Shown: one piece after another, positions 1 through 8,110 of the stretch
How positions within the stretch are numbered: the first letter of the stretch is position 1
How the letters are laid out: the number at the start of each line of letters is the position of its first letter
Assembly: GCA_018223375.1 (NCBI GenBank)
Contig: JAGTTS010000005.1
Span: 65,001 to 129,000 of the forward strand
Source of the DNA: Clostridiaceae bacterium Marseille-Q3526
GTDB taxonomy: Bacteria; Bacillota; Clostridia; Lachnospirales; Lachnospiraceae
Length of the DNA: 64,000 nucleotides
Direction of reading: 5' to 3'
Program-made: the position numbers and the translations under genes
The notes under the pieces: generated by a model
Told to the model about the DNA's origin: nothing
Database searches by the model: none
Seen by the model: only the letters and a program-made list of their open reading frames with translations

Positions 1-1643
<1,643 letters not shown>

Positions 1644-1762
1644 AAGAGGTTGGGTAGAGAAGAAGGATGGAGAGATAGAAAGTAGAATTCAATGTGTGGT
1701 TTTGAGGGTATGTAGAAGTACCCAGATACCGGAGAGAGAAGTAAGAATCCGGGGGAAGATAA

Positions 1763-1835
1763 TCCTCCTTAGCTCAGTCGGTAGAGCATGCGGCTGTTAA
1801 CCGCAGTGTCGTTGGTTCGAGTCCAACAGGGGGAG
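1763..1835 (+). tRNA. tRNA-Asn (GTT)
   Basis: This 73-nt cloverleaf has acceptor strands TCCTCCT and AGGGGGA, the D-arm sequence AGCTCAGTCGGTAGAGC, anticodon GTT and the T-loop GGTTCGAGTCC. CCA is not encoded. It lies about 120 bp after the 23S 3' end with no promoter visible in between, so it is probably co-transcribed with the rRNA operon. Confidence 0.96.
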
Positions 1836-1862
1836 TTTTAAACACCTCAACAAAGAACTTGA

Positions 1863-1891
1863 TTGACAATTGCTCGAAATTGTGGTAAGAT
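1863..1891 (+). promoter_or_regulatory. Sigma-A promoter for tRNA-Glu/tRNA-Cys
   Basis: A -35 hexamer TTGACA (1863-1868), a 17-bp spacer and a -10 hexamer TAAGAT (1886-1891) lie about 40 bp before tRNA-Glu. The last two tRNAs can therefore be expressed separately from the rRNA operon. Confidence 0.8.
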
Positions 1892-1932
1892 AGCAGAGCG
1901 AAGCAGTTAAGCTGTGGAGCTTTAATCAGTAA

Positions 1933-2004
1933 GGCCCCATGGTCAAGCGGTTAAGACATCGCCCTTTCACGGCGGTAACACGAGTTCGAATCTCGTTGGG
2001 GTCA
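1933..2004 (+). tRNA. tRNA-Glu (TTC)
   Basis: This 72-nt cloverleaf pairs GGCCCCA with TGGGGTC in the acceptor stem. It has anticodon TTC, the T-loop GAGTTCGAATCTC and discriminator A. It is the first gene of the short Glu-Cys tRNA unit. Confidence 0.96.
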
Positions 2005-2017
2005 TTTAATTTAATAC

Positions 2018-2088
2018 GGCGACATAGCCAAGTGGTAAGGCGTGGGTCTGCAACACCCTGATCACCAGTTCAAATCTGGTTGTCGCCT
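2018..2088 (+). tRNA. tRNA-Cys (GCA), integration target
   Basis: This 71-nt cloverleaf pairs GGCGACA with TGTCGCC, with anticodon GCA and T-loop CAGTTCAAATCTG. It is intact: its last 22 nt plus CTAA form the left copy of a 26-bp direct repeat that is present again at 8111. The mobile element therefore sits in its 3' end and restores the gene on integration. Confidence 0.96.
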
Positions 2089-2092
2089 CTAA
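2067..2092 (+). repeat. attL, left 26-bp direct repeat
   Basis: The 26 bp from 2067 to 2092 (T-arm and acceptor 3' strand of tRNA-Cys plus CTAA) are identical to 8111-8136. This is the expected product of tyrosine-recombinase insertion into a tRNA 3' end. The integrase gene lies about 100 bp inside this end, as is usual for such elements. Confidence 0.93.
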
Positions 2093-2098
2093 CTTAGA

Positions 2099-2145
2099 AC
2101 CTCAGAAACCTTGATTTTACAAGGCTTCTGGGGTTTTTGCTTTTC
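2099..2145 (+). terminator. Element-borne terminator after tRNA-Cys
   Basis: An imperfect hairpin (CCTCAGAA-CCTTG, loop, CAAGG-TTCTGGGG) is followed by TTTTTGCTTTT. It lies just inside attL. The element therefore replaces the native tRNA terminator, which has been displaced to 8138. Confidence 0.75.
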
Positions 2146-2153
2146 TAAAATTC

Positions 2154-2171
2154 TTGGTGCAAATTGGTGCA
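2154..2171 (+). promoter_or_regulatory. Left arm-type integrase site candidates
   Basis: Two copies of TTGGTGCA (2154-2161 and 2164-2171) are offset by 10 bp, one helical turn. A similar pair occurs near the right end at 8035-8053. The placement, 60 bp inside each attachment site, fits arm-type binding sites for the tyrosine recombinase N-terminal domain. The role is inferred. Confidence 0.6.
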
Positions 2172-2191
2172 AGGTATTTTTGTAGGCTAGA

Positions 2192-3352
2192 TCAACCTAA
2201 AACGCTATTCATTTTTAATAAAGTTTCTTCTTCCGGTGTTACTGAACGAAGGTAGTGCGTTGTCATGGCCAGAGTAGTATGTCCTAACATTTTTTGAAGC
2301 TCTGGCGCACCGACACCATTTTTATACATAATGGAGGCAGTTGAGAAGCGGACTTTGTGTGATGAACGGTATTCGATTCCCAATTCCTTACAGCATTTTT
2401 TCAACCGTCGATTAAAAGTCACAGTGGCTAATGGTACGCCGTCATGCACAAATAGGAATTCGCTGTTTGGGTTTATTTCTCTGATTCGTTCCAAAAGTTG
2501 TTTGGCGGTAGCTGTCAGAGGAATAAACCGTCGCCCTTCTTCCTGATGTCCTTTAATATCCTCTATAATTTCATTATCATCATTGATAAAACGCTGGATA
2601 TAGATATAATCGCCTTTTATGTCAGACCATTTTAACCCTTTTAGTTCCCCAATGCGTAAAATCATATGAAAGTCAAATTTCAAGGCTAGGGAATACAGAT
2701 CATCGTTCGGAAGATGTGCTATGATCTTCAAGCGTTCTTCTTCTGTAAATGGAAGTATATTATTATTCTCTGCTTTATAACGGAACTGTTTATAGTTAAT
2801 ATCACGCAGATAATTATGCTCAATGATTTCTAATTCAATAGCATAATAGATAATTCCATTTAAGACACTTTTCATGTCATTAAAGCGTTTCCTTGTAACT
2901 TCTCCGCCCTTGGTAACCTCACGAAAGAATTTGATAAAATCCTTTGGCTTTAGTAATCGTATTGGAACCTTGGATATGGGGGTATCTTTTAAGTATGCAT
3001 TCCAAAGATAGCTATTTTCTTTGATTGTTTTAGGGGATACACTGGCTTGTTCCTCACGCCACTTTAACCATTGAGGGTATAAGGTCTCTAAGGTTGAATT
3101 ACTTTCTCCAAAATAAAAATCATAGAGTTTAGTATACAAATCAGCTTCGCTTTTTCCGCTTACTTGCTTTTCTTCGCCGTTTTCGCTTACTCTGGTAATG
3201 AAACGACCATCTTTCCTTTCGTAAATTTTTCCAGTGTGTACTGAATCGACTTTCTTTTTCTTTATCATAAACAGCTGTTCTGGAAACTCTGATGAGGAAA
3301 GCATACCACAATTTACTATTTCTTGGAAGAGATAAAAATCAAGATTATCCAT
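2192..3352 (-). CDS. int: Tyrosine recombinase (integrase)
   Basis: This site-specific recombinase should catalyse integration and excision at the tRNA-Cys repeat. The 386-residue protein has an N-terminal arm-binding-like region containing KIYERKDGRF, a SAM-like core-binding domain (about 90-180) and a C-terminal catalytic domain. The catalytic Arg is in ILRIGELKGLKWSDI (R233). The second box is SSHKVR (H332, R335), and LGHTTLAMTTHYL supplies H358 and nucleophile Y367. The ATG at 3352 is chosen because an AAGGA lies 9 nt upstream; an in-frame TTG at 3358 and an ATG near 3268 are alternatives, the latter without a good ribosome binding site. It faces attL. No xis-like gene lies between it and rep. 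Confidence 0.95.
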   Translation of the reverse strand: MDNLDFYLFQEIVNCGMLSSSEFPEQLFMIKKKKVDSVHTGKIYERKDGRFITRVSENGEEKQVSGKSEADLYTKLYDFYFGESNSTLETLYPQWLKWREEQASVSPKTIKENSYLWNAYLKDTPISKVPIRLLKPKDFIKFFREVTKGGEVTRKRFNDMKSVLNGIIYYAIELEIIEHNYLRDINYKQFRYKAENNNILPFTEEERLKIIAHLPNDDLYSLALKFDFHMILRIGELKGLKWSDIKGDYIYIQRFINDDNEIIEDIKGHQEEGRRFIPLTATAKQLLERIREINPNSEFLFVHDGVPLATVTFNRRLKKCCKELGIEYRSSHKVRFSTASIMYKNGVGAPELQKMLGHTTLAMTTHYLRSVTPEEETLLKMNSVLG

Positions 3353-3469
3353 TGTCAAATATCCTTATGGCAACGGAGTGCAACCATTATATTATTTTTG
3401 GGATTTATAAATAGATTTGTTTTTAATTTTAGAATTGAATTGATATTTTTATGTGTTTAGTATGATTGT

Positions 3470-4567
3470 TTATTTATTGGTTTTTGGGGTATGTTTGTTT
3501 TGGCTGTTTTGGTTTTTGGTGTTTTGTTTGGTTGAACCATTGCGTTGAAAACTGGGGTTAATAAGTTGCTTGTAAATCTGGCTTATGTAGGTGTTGTTAA
3601 AATCTCGTTCGGAATCAGAGATCTTAATAGCAGATTCATGTACCTTTTGATAATTCGCATTGGACAGTGCGTCTAATGCGTCTCCATAACTCATTTTTTC
3701 TATGACAGGTTTCTGGATTCCACGGCTATATCGGTAGATATTTAAGCCTACAGGGAGAAGCTTCAGCCGGGCTCCTTTAATGATATGTTTATTGTTACCT
3801 TGTTCTGTTAGGACTTCACGGAGTTCTCCTTGTAATAGATCAGAGGTTAATGGAATGCCGCTTTCAATGTCCAGATCAGAAAGATAGGCGGTCAGATAAG
3901 CTCCTATATTGTCTATATTTCCATTTAGAGATTTTATGCTTACGAATCCATGGCTCCATAGTTTTGATAGTTTTTCATTTTCAATAAATGGAGGAATATG
4001 GGGAAAAATGGCTATCATGTGTAGATGAAAGGCTCCTCGTCCTTGAGCTTCTACACAAACGATATATTCATAAGATAGCTCATATTCTTTCTTTACATAC
4101 CGCCGTAATCGCTTATTGAAATCACGGAAATCGGTATATAATTTTTCTGTATCTCTCATATTTTCACGGTAAGTCAAAGTGATAAAACGCACTTGTTGAA
4201 TATTAGAGGGCGTTACATTTGTGTTGATTAGGTCTCGCAGATTCCGCATGGTTTTTTCAAGGCTCCGTATGTTTCCTGTACGATCATGAGCATGGTAAAC
4301 AATTTTTCTGACTTCGCCGGTAGAGACAACCATATATTCATGTGCTGATATTGGTTTGATGGTTGCACCAGAATTTTGTCTGTCTAATATGGTGATCTGT
4401 TTAATATTCCCCATGGATTTTAGAGAAACAGGTCTCCGATCATCAATATATTTTGGTACATCTATTTTTGTTTTTTTAATCATGGCATAATATGACCTGT
4501 TAATCAAGTTAAAGGAGCACCCTGCAAGCAGGGCACTCCCGGAGGCCTTTAGGCTATTGCTCCGCAT
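3470..4567 (-). CDS. rep: HUH-family rolling-circle replication initiator (Rep)
   Basis: This is probably a nicking/ligating initiator that allows the excised circle to replicate. Motif I is FITLTY (about 128-133). Motif II is the metal-binding HUH sequence HLHMIAIF (H181, H183). Motif III is YLTAY (Y224, Y228), giving two candidate nucleophile tyrosines as in gpII/IS91-type enzymes. The first ATG (4567) has a GGAGG 10 nt upstream and overlaps the FtsK-like gene by 14 bp. However, the first 28 residues look unlike coding sequence and span a strong hairpin. The ATG at 4483 (protein beginning MIKKTKIDVPKY) is the alternative, giving 337 residues but with a poor ribosome binding site. A relaxase role in mobilisation is possible instead of, or in addition to, replication. 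Confidence 0.85.
   Translation of the reverse strand: MRSNSLKASGSALLAGCSFNLINRSYYAMIKKTKIDVPKYIDDRRPVSLKSMGNIKQITILDRQNSGATIKPISAHEYMVVSTGEVRKIVYHAHDRTGNIRSLEKTMRNLRDLINTNVTPSNIQQVRFITLTYRENMRDTEKLYTDFRDFNKRLRRYVKKEYELSYEYIVCVEAQGRGAFHLHMIAIFPHIPPFIENEKLSKLWSHGFVSIKSLNGNIDNIGAYLTAYLSDLDIESGIPLTSDLLQGELREVLTEQGNNKHIIKGARLKLLPVGLNIYRYSRGIQKPVIEKMSYGDALDALSNANYQKVHESAIKISDSERDFNNTYISQIYKQLINPSFQRNGSTKQNTKNQNSQNKHTPKTNK
4516..4539. repeat. Hairpin at the rep 5' end, candidate nick/origin structure
   Basis: A 24-nt inverted repeat pairs GAG with CTC and CCCTGC with GCAGGG, with two internal mismatches and a minimal loop. It lies beside a second inverted pair, GGAGGCC (4542-4548) with GGCCTCC (4576-4582). 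Such nested hairpins next to an HUH rep gene are typical of double-strand origins, but they could also act as a translational or transcriptional control. The function is inferred. Confidence 0.45.
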
Positions 4568-5300
4568 CGCCTGACGGCCTCCTGTTTACAGCTTCGCATA
4601 TAACTTCATGTAGTTTATTCGTATTTCTGGGAAGAACAGAGCGTATTTTTTTGATTCCGTTATCGGTAATCATATAACCAATGCCCGTTTTACAAGGGGT
4701 TATAAATTCTCGATATTCGTTTGCGATCATTGCCACAGCTTCCTTATTATTAGCAATATTCCCCATTAAGAAACGGATATTATAGTTATCTCTGGCTCCA
4801 TTCTCAAAGAAAAACGCATCTGCACGCTGGAGAGCCGTTATCACAGAAATATTTAGGGCTCTTGAAAGATTTAGAATTCTAGCCATTTTATTTTTCAACA
4901 AGTCTCCTTCTTTTTTAGGCAGAGATAAGATCAGACTGCTAAGTTCGTCCACAAATAGAATGATTGGTTGTTTGAAAACATCTGGATTATGGAGACGATT
5001 TTCAAATAACTCAAAAAATTCTTCCAGACCTTCAGGAGCCTTGTCAACAGGGTAGTAATTACTACATTTCTCACAAAAGCGAAAGTCAATTCCTTTTGGA
5101 TCAATCAAATATATAACAGGTTCTTTTAGGTGCAAAGATAATTTCCCCAGCAGGGAAGTGGCAAAAACGGTCTTGCCACTTCCACTTGGGCCTACGATCA
5201 AGCACCGCTGTCCCATGGTAAAAAATTCATCTAAGGTAATCCATCGTTCGATTCCCACGGAACAGAGGTTCTCATCGAGACAAACTTTTAGGTGCTTCAT
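4554..5300 (-). CDS. FtsK/SpoIIIE-like DNA-translocase ATPase (TcpA-like)
   Basis: This 248-residue ATPase has Walker A GPSGSGKT (37-44), the FtsK-family signature LIDPKGIDF (about 65-73) and Walker B IILFVDEL (113-120). The family pumps DNA or acts as the coupling protein that delivers a relaxase-DNA complex. Here it lacks the long N-terminal membrane anchor, which the adjacent two-helix membrane protein could supply. Its ATG overlaps the stop of that gene by 4 bp (ATGA), and its own end overlaps rep, so the block is translationally coupled. The length is short for FtsK but normal for small integrative elements. Confidence 0.88.
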   Translation of the reverse strand: MKHLKVCLDENLCSVGIERWITLDEFFTMGQRCLIVGPSGSGKTVFATSLLGKLSLHLKEPVIYLIDPKGIDFRFCEKCSNYYPVDKAPEGLEEFFELFENRLHNPDVFKQPIILFVDELSSLILSLPKKEGDLLKNKMARILNLSRALNISVITALQRADAFFFENGARDNYNIRFLMGNIANNKEAVAMIANEYREFITPCKTGIGYMITDNGIKKIRSVLPRNTNKLHEVICEAVNRRPSGDAEQ

Positions 5301-6010
5301 CGAAAGTCGGGATCGTCATATTGATCAGTAAAGCGAGAATGTTTCATCATAATGGCCTGGCGTTTGTTGTCAATATAACGAGACACATTCTCATTGTCGC
5401 AGACAAGCAGAACGATATGCCAAGCACCTCCCGCAAAACTGCATTCATCGATAAAAATTTTGGGGTAAAGCCGACCATTGAATTCAACGGTTGGTCTACC
5501 TAAGGACAGTTCTCCACTCGCTAGCTGTTCTTCGATATGGATAGTGAGATATTCGTGGAAGTCCGCCATTGATAATGGTTCGCCATCTGCCATGATCTTA
5601 AACCGATAGACACAAATTTTTTTTCCAGGATCAAACCCCGATGGGATCAAATCTTTCAGATCAGAATAGCGGAGCGGCGCAATCACATTGAACTGTTGCG
5701 AGTATTCCGTAAAAATCTGAAAAAGAGCTTTTGTCAAAAGTCGCTCAAAGAAAAGCATATTGTCATTGACTGGGAGACTTTTTCCTTCGGGTTTATTCTC
5801 TTTCTTTTTCAGAAATGGAGGGATGATCATACAGGCGGCAATTCCGATTATAACGAGAATTTCTTGATGAATCGTTATATAGCGGATCAAGGCACCCATA
5901 CCCCAGATGGCTCCTCCCACAAAGGGGAGGAGGATCAGGCAGAAGCGGAGTAAGCCAGGTATATCTTCGTCCTCAATATATTTCAAAAATTTTTTCCATA
6001 TATTATGCAT
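5297..6010 (-). CDS. Membrane-anchored accessory protein of the element, unknown function
   Basis: I do not recognise a family. The 237-residue protein has two predicted membrane segments near the N terminus (about 19-43 and 50-67, the second around ILVIIGIAACMIIPPFL). A basic stretch KKKENK follows, and then a soluble domain of about 160 residues. It is sandwiched between the small protein (8-bp overlap) and the FtsK-like ATPase (4-bp overlap). This suggests a membrane partner for the ATPase, comparable in position to accessory proteins of Tn916-type transfer blocks. That role is inferred from context only. Confidence 0.75.
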   Translation of the reverse strand: MHNIWKKFLKYIEDEDIPGLLRFCLILLPFVGGAIWGMGALIRYITIHQEILVIIGIAACMIIPPFLKKKENKPEGKSLPVNDNMLFFERLLTKALFQIFTEYSQQFNVIAPLRYSDLKDLIPSGFDPGKKICVYRFKIMADGEPLSMADFHEYLTIHIEEQLASGELSLGRPTVEFNGRLYPKIFIDECSFAGGAWHIVLLVCDNENVSRYIDNKRQAIMMKHSRFTDQYDDPDFR

Positions 6011-6323
6011 CTACTATCACCAGCCTTTCTGCGGAGCAGGAGATTTGGGCGGAGCTTTTAGTAAAATAAATAGTGCCGATAAATCCTTCAGCCTCCACCA
6101 AAATAACTGTATCAGAACTGGCGATTTCTTCATTGGAGATGATGGGGGTAAGTTGGGGAACCTTAACGGAGATTTTATCATAGCCAGGAAGGCGTACAAG
6201 GGTATAGTTAAGTCCCAACTGCTTCTCCGTTCGCTGCCCATCCTTATATTCATGCCAAGGCCGGCTCTCTACGAGGATAGCTCCACGGGGAAAAAACTGA
6301 TTAAATGTCAGCTTGAAATCCAT
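6003..6323 (-). CDS. Small conserved-position element protein, unknown function
   Basis: This soluble 106-residue protein beginning MDFKLTFNQFFPRG is mostly beta-strand-like in composition. It is the first gene of the rep operon and has a good ribosome binding site (AGAGGA, 7 nt before the ATG). Its place directly before the FtsK-like/Rep pair resembles the YdcP-like (DUF961) small proteins of Tn916-type elements, but I cannot show sequence similarity by eye. It overlaps the next gene by 8 bp. Confidence 0.7.
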   Translation of the reverse strand: MDFKLTFNQFFPRGAILVESRPWHEYKDGQRTEKQLGLNYTLVRLPGYDKISVKVPQLTPIISNEEIASSDTVILVEAEGFIGTIYFTKSSAQISCSAERLVIVDA

Positions 6324-6708
6324 ACTTTATTCCTCTTTTCCTCCTTTCGTATTTTTTAAGTATTTGGGAACTAAAAAGCTCCCCGATCCCATCGAGAAGC
6401 AAGCAATAAAAAAACGCTGTACTCGAAGGAATCCAGAAATTTTTTACGAGCCTAATTGAAATAGGATCGGCATAAAAACACGATTTATTGTGTTTTTGAA
6501 ATTTCGTTGTCTATCTTTTCGATAAACTTTCCTGCGAGCCGCGCGGGCACGTGAGCGTATTCAGAAAATTATGGAATTAAAACTATATCATCAAGAAAAC
6601 CTCCAAATATTGATGAGATTAGCATAACATATTATTGGAAAAATGGCAATAAAAAACAAATAATTTAACAAAAGGTTTATAAAGTATATTTTTAATATAT
6701 TATTTCAC
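6324..6708. other. 385-bp non-coding control region of the rep operon
   Basis: No gene is visible here. The stretch contains a symmetrical hairpin (AAAAACAC / GTGTTTTT, 6474-6497), a GC-rich island in otherwise AT-rich DNA around 6534-6562 that includes the palindrome CACGTG, and the upstream region of the leftward operon. It is the only sizeable non-coding space inside the element apart from its right end. It is therefore the best place for the rep promoter and possibly an origin or transfer site. Confidence 0.5.
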
Positions 6709-6948
6709 TTAATTTTCGAAAAATTTCTCTATGGGGACTTGTAGAATCTGGGATAGGCCATAAAGTTCAATATCCGTTACTGTACGAGAACCATCTTCAA
6801 TACGAGAGATAGAACCTCTACATATATATACAGCCAATGTCTCTAGCTTCGCAGATAATTGTTGTTGACTCATTTTTCGTTCTTTTCTATACTGTTTGAT
6901 TTTTTCTCCTGTAAGATTGTTTTTTGTACCATCAATGATTCTTGGCAT
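6709..6948 (-). CDS. XRE-family (Cro/CI-like) transcriptional repressor
   Basis: This 79-residue protein is essentially one helix-turn-helix domain (KMSQQQLSAKLETLAVYICR, then GSISRIEDGSRTV). It probably binds the paired 17-bp operators in the 115-bp divergent spacer that separates it from the secreted cargo gene. It would thereby control the cargo and itself. Its ATG at 6948 has the ribosome binding site AAGGTG. Nothing resembling a protease or antirepressor gene accompanies it, so the inducing signal is unknown. Confidence 0.88.
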   Translation of the reverse strand: MPRIIDGTKNNLTGEKIKQYRKERKMSQQQLSAKLETLAVYICRGSISRIEDGSRTVTDIELYGLSQILQVPIEKFFEN

Positions 6949-6971
6949 ATTTCACCTTCCATTCACAATAG

Positions 6972-6988
6972 TGTCTTGTAATAAGACA
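6972..6988. promoter_or_regulatory. Operator 1 (17-bp inverted repeat)
   Basis: TGTCTT-GTAAT-AAGACA is a perfect 6+6 inverted repeat. It overlaps the -35 element TTGTAA (6977-6982) of the rightward promoter, whose -10 is TATAGT (6999-7004, 16-bp spacer). A near-identical copy lies at 7021. It is probably the XRE repressor site. Confidence 0.8.
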
Positions 6989-7020
6989 ATTACTATGGTA
7001 TAGTGAATGTGATAAAAAGT

Positions 7021-7037
7021 TGTCCTGTAATAGGACA
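7021..7037. promoter_or_regulatory. Operator 2 (17-bp inverted repeat)
   Basis: TGTCCT-GTAAT-AGGACA matches operator 1 except for one compensatory pair: the T-A pair in the arms is replaced by C-G, so the dyad is preserved. The centre-to-centre distance is 49 bp. It lies downstream of the predicted start of transcription, so binding here would block or loop the cargo promoter. Confidence 0.8.
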
Positions 7038-7063
7038 AATAAAAAATTTAGGAGGGTTTTGTG

Positions 7064-7867
7064 ATGTTAAAAAAAGTTTTACTTGCAACAATGTTAATTT
7101 CTTGCTCTATGACATTTTCAGCAATGGCAGGAACTTGGCAGACAGGAACCGGAGCAGATCAAGGAAAGTGGTGGTATGATAATGGTAACGGTTCCTATGC
7201 GAATAACGGTTGGCAGTGGATTGATGGTAATGGAGATGGAACTGCGGAGTGCTACTATTTTGACAATGCAGGATGGCTGTTAATGAATACTGCCACACCG
7301 GATGGCTATACAGTAAACGCAGATGGGGCATGGGTAGAGAATGGAACCATACAGACAAAAGAAGTAGTTTCTAATGGCTTGCAGTCTGCGTCAGGAAGTA
7401 ATAACAGCGCAATTTTATCGGATGGATATTATCAATATTATACAACGGATATATTTGACGAAGATACTCAAACCGTGATTTCACATGGCAGTGTTTTTGA
7501 TGGAACAACGGAGTCTTATGACAATATATTGTTAAAGGATCGTTCTCCTTATGGATTACGGGCAGCCAACTTTGCCTCATACATTAGGATCGGTCATAGC
7601 GCTGACGATTCCTTTACAATGTATTTTGAGGAAGATCCTAAGTATGCGGCATATTTCAATGAAGAAATAGCAGAAAAGTATGACTACAAGAAAGATGGAG
7701 ACAAATGGCGCCCTGTTGGTGGAGAAGTGGAGCCAGATTTTTATTGGATTGTAGAGAATGCCGAAACATTTAAGTGGTATGATACCTATAAGCCGGTTGA
7801 TCCTGAAACGGGGGAATGGACGGGAAATGTTTATACGGAAATTATTACCTATAAAAAAATTCAGTAA
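7064..7867 (+). CDS. Secreted protein with choline-binding-like wall repeats (element cargo)
   Basis: This 267-residue protein has a signal peptide (MLKKVLLATMLISCSMTFSA, cleavage near AMA-G). It is followed by aromatic/glycine repeats of the CW-binding type (GKWWYDNGNGSYANNGWQWI, then YYFDNAGWLL and NADGAWVENG; residues about 27-95) that anchor proteins to wall polymers. The C-terminal domain of about 170 residues, with many aromatic and acidic residues, is not recognised. The ATG at 7064 is preferred over the adjacent GTG at 7061 because GGAGGG is then 7 nt upstream. It is the only cargo of the element, is transcribed away from the XRE gene, and ends in a strong terminator. Confidence 0.85.
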   Translation: MLKKVLLATMLISCSMTFSAMAGTWQTGTGADQGKWWYDNGNGSYANNGWQWIDGNGDGTAECYYFDNAGWLLMNTATPDGYTVNADGAWVENGTIQTKEVVSNGLQSASGSNNSAILSDGYYQYYTTDIFDEDTQTVISHGSVFDGTTESYDNILLKDRSPYGLRAANFASYIRIGHSADDSFTMYFEEDPKYAAYFNEEIAEKYDYKKDGDKWRPVGGEVEPDFYWIVENAETFKWYDTYKPVDPETGEWTGNVYTEIITYKKIQ

Positions 7868-7876
7868 ATAGTAATC

Positions 7877-7914
7877 AAGAGGTTGATGAATAAGAGCGTC
7901 TATCAACCTCTTTT
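7877..7914. terminator. Terminator after cargo gene
   Basis: The inverted repeat AAGAGGTTGAT / ATCAACCTCTT has a 14-nt loop and is followed by TTTTC. It ends the secreted-protein transcript. Confidence 0.85.
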
Positions 7915-7944
7915 CATTATTATGGGGCGTTCTCAATCAATACA

Positions 7945-7997
7945 AAAACCTGTCAAGAACAGGCTTTCGTTTGTCATGCAAATTCTTGACAGGTTTT
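7945..7997. repeat. Perfect 15-bp inverted repeat near right end of element
   Basis: AAAACCTGTCAAGAA (7945-7959) and its exact complement (7983-7997) flank a 23-nt loop. It is followed by only a weak T run and lies 115 bp from attR, with no gene ending beside it. It may be a second terminator that insulates the element. It may also be a single-strand origin or an integrase/excision structure. The function is undecided. Confidence 0.6.
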
Positions 7998-8034
7998 CTG
8001 GTTGTCGTGGAAGTGAATATTTGAAGTGTTAAAA

Positions 8035-8053
8035 TTGGTGCAGATTTGGTGCA
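8035..8053 (+). promoter_or_regulatory. Right arm-type integrase site candidates
   Basis: Two copies of TTGGTGCA (8035-8042 and 8046-8053) are offset by 11 bp, about one helical turn. They mirror the pair near attL and lie 58 bp from attR. Interpretation as integrase arm sites is inferred from position and repetition. Confidence 0.6.
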
Positions 8054-8110
8054 AATGAAATCAGAGTTTCCAGAAGCCTCCTTTCTACAAGATTTTTTGA
8101 GAGTGTTTTT

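Noticed and set aside
5907..6359. A 150-codon plus-strand frame in the mobile element
   Set aside because: It runs antisense to the small element protein and the membrane-protein start, lacks a ribosome binding site and has unusual composition. The leftward overlapping gene chain explains the region.
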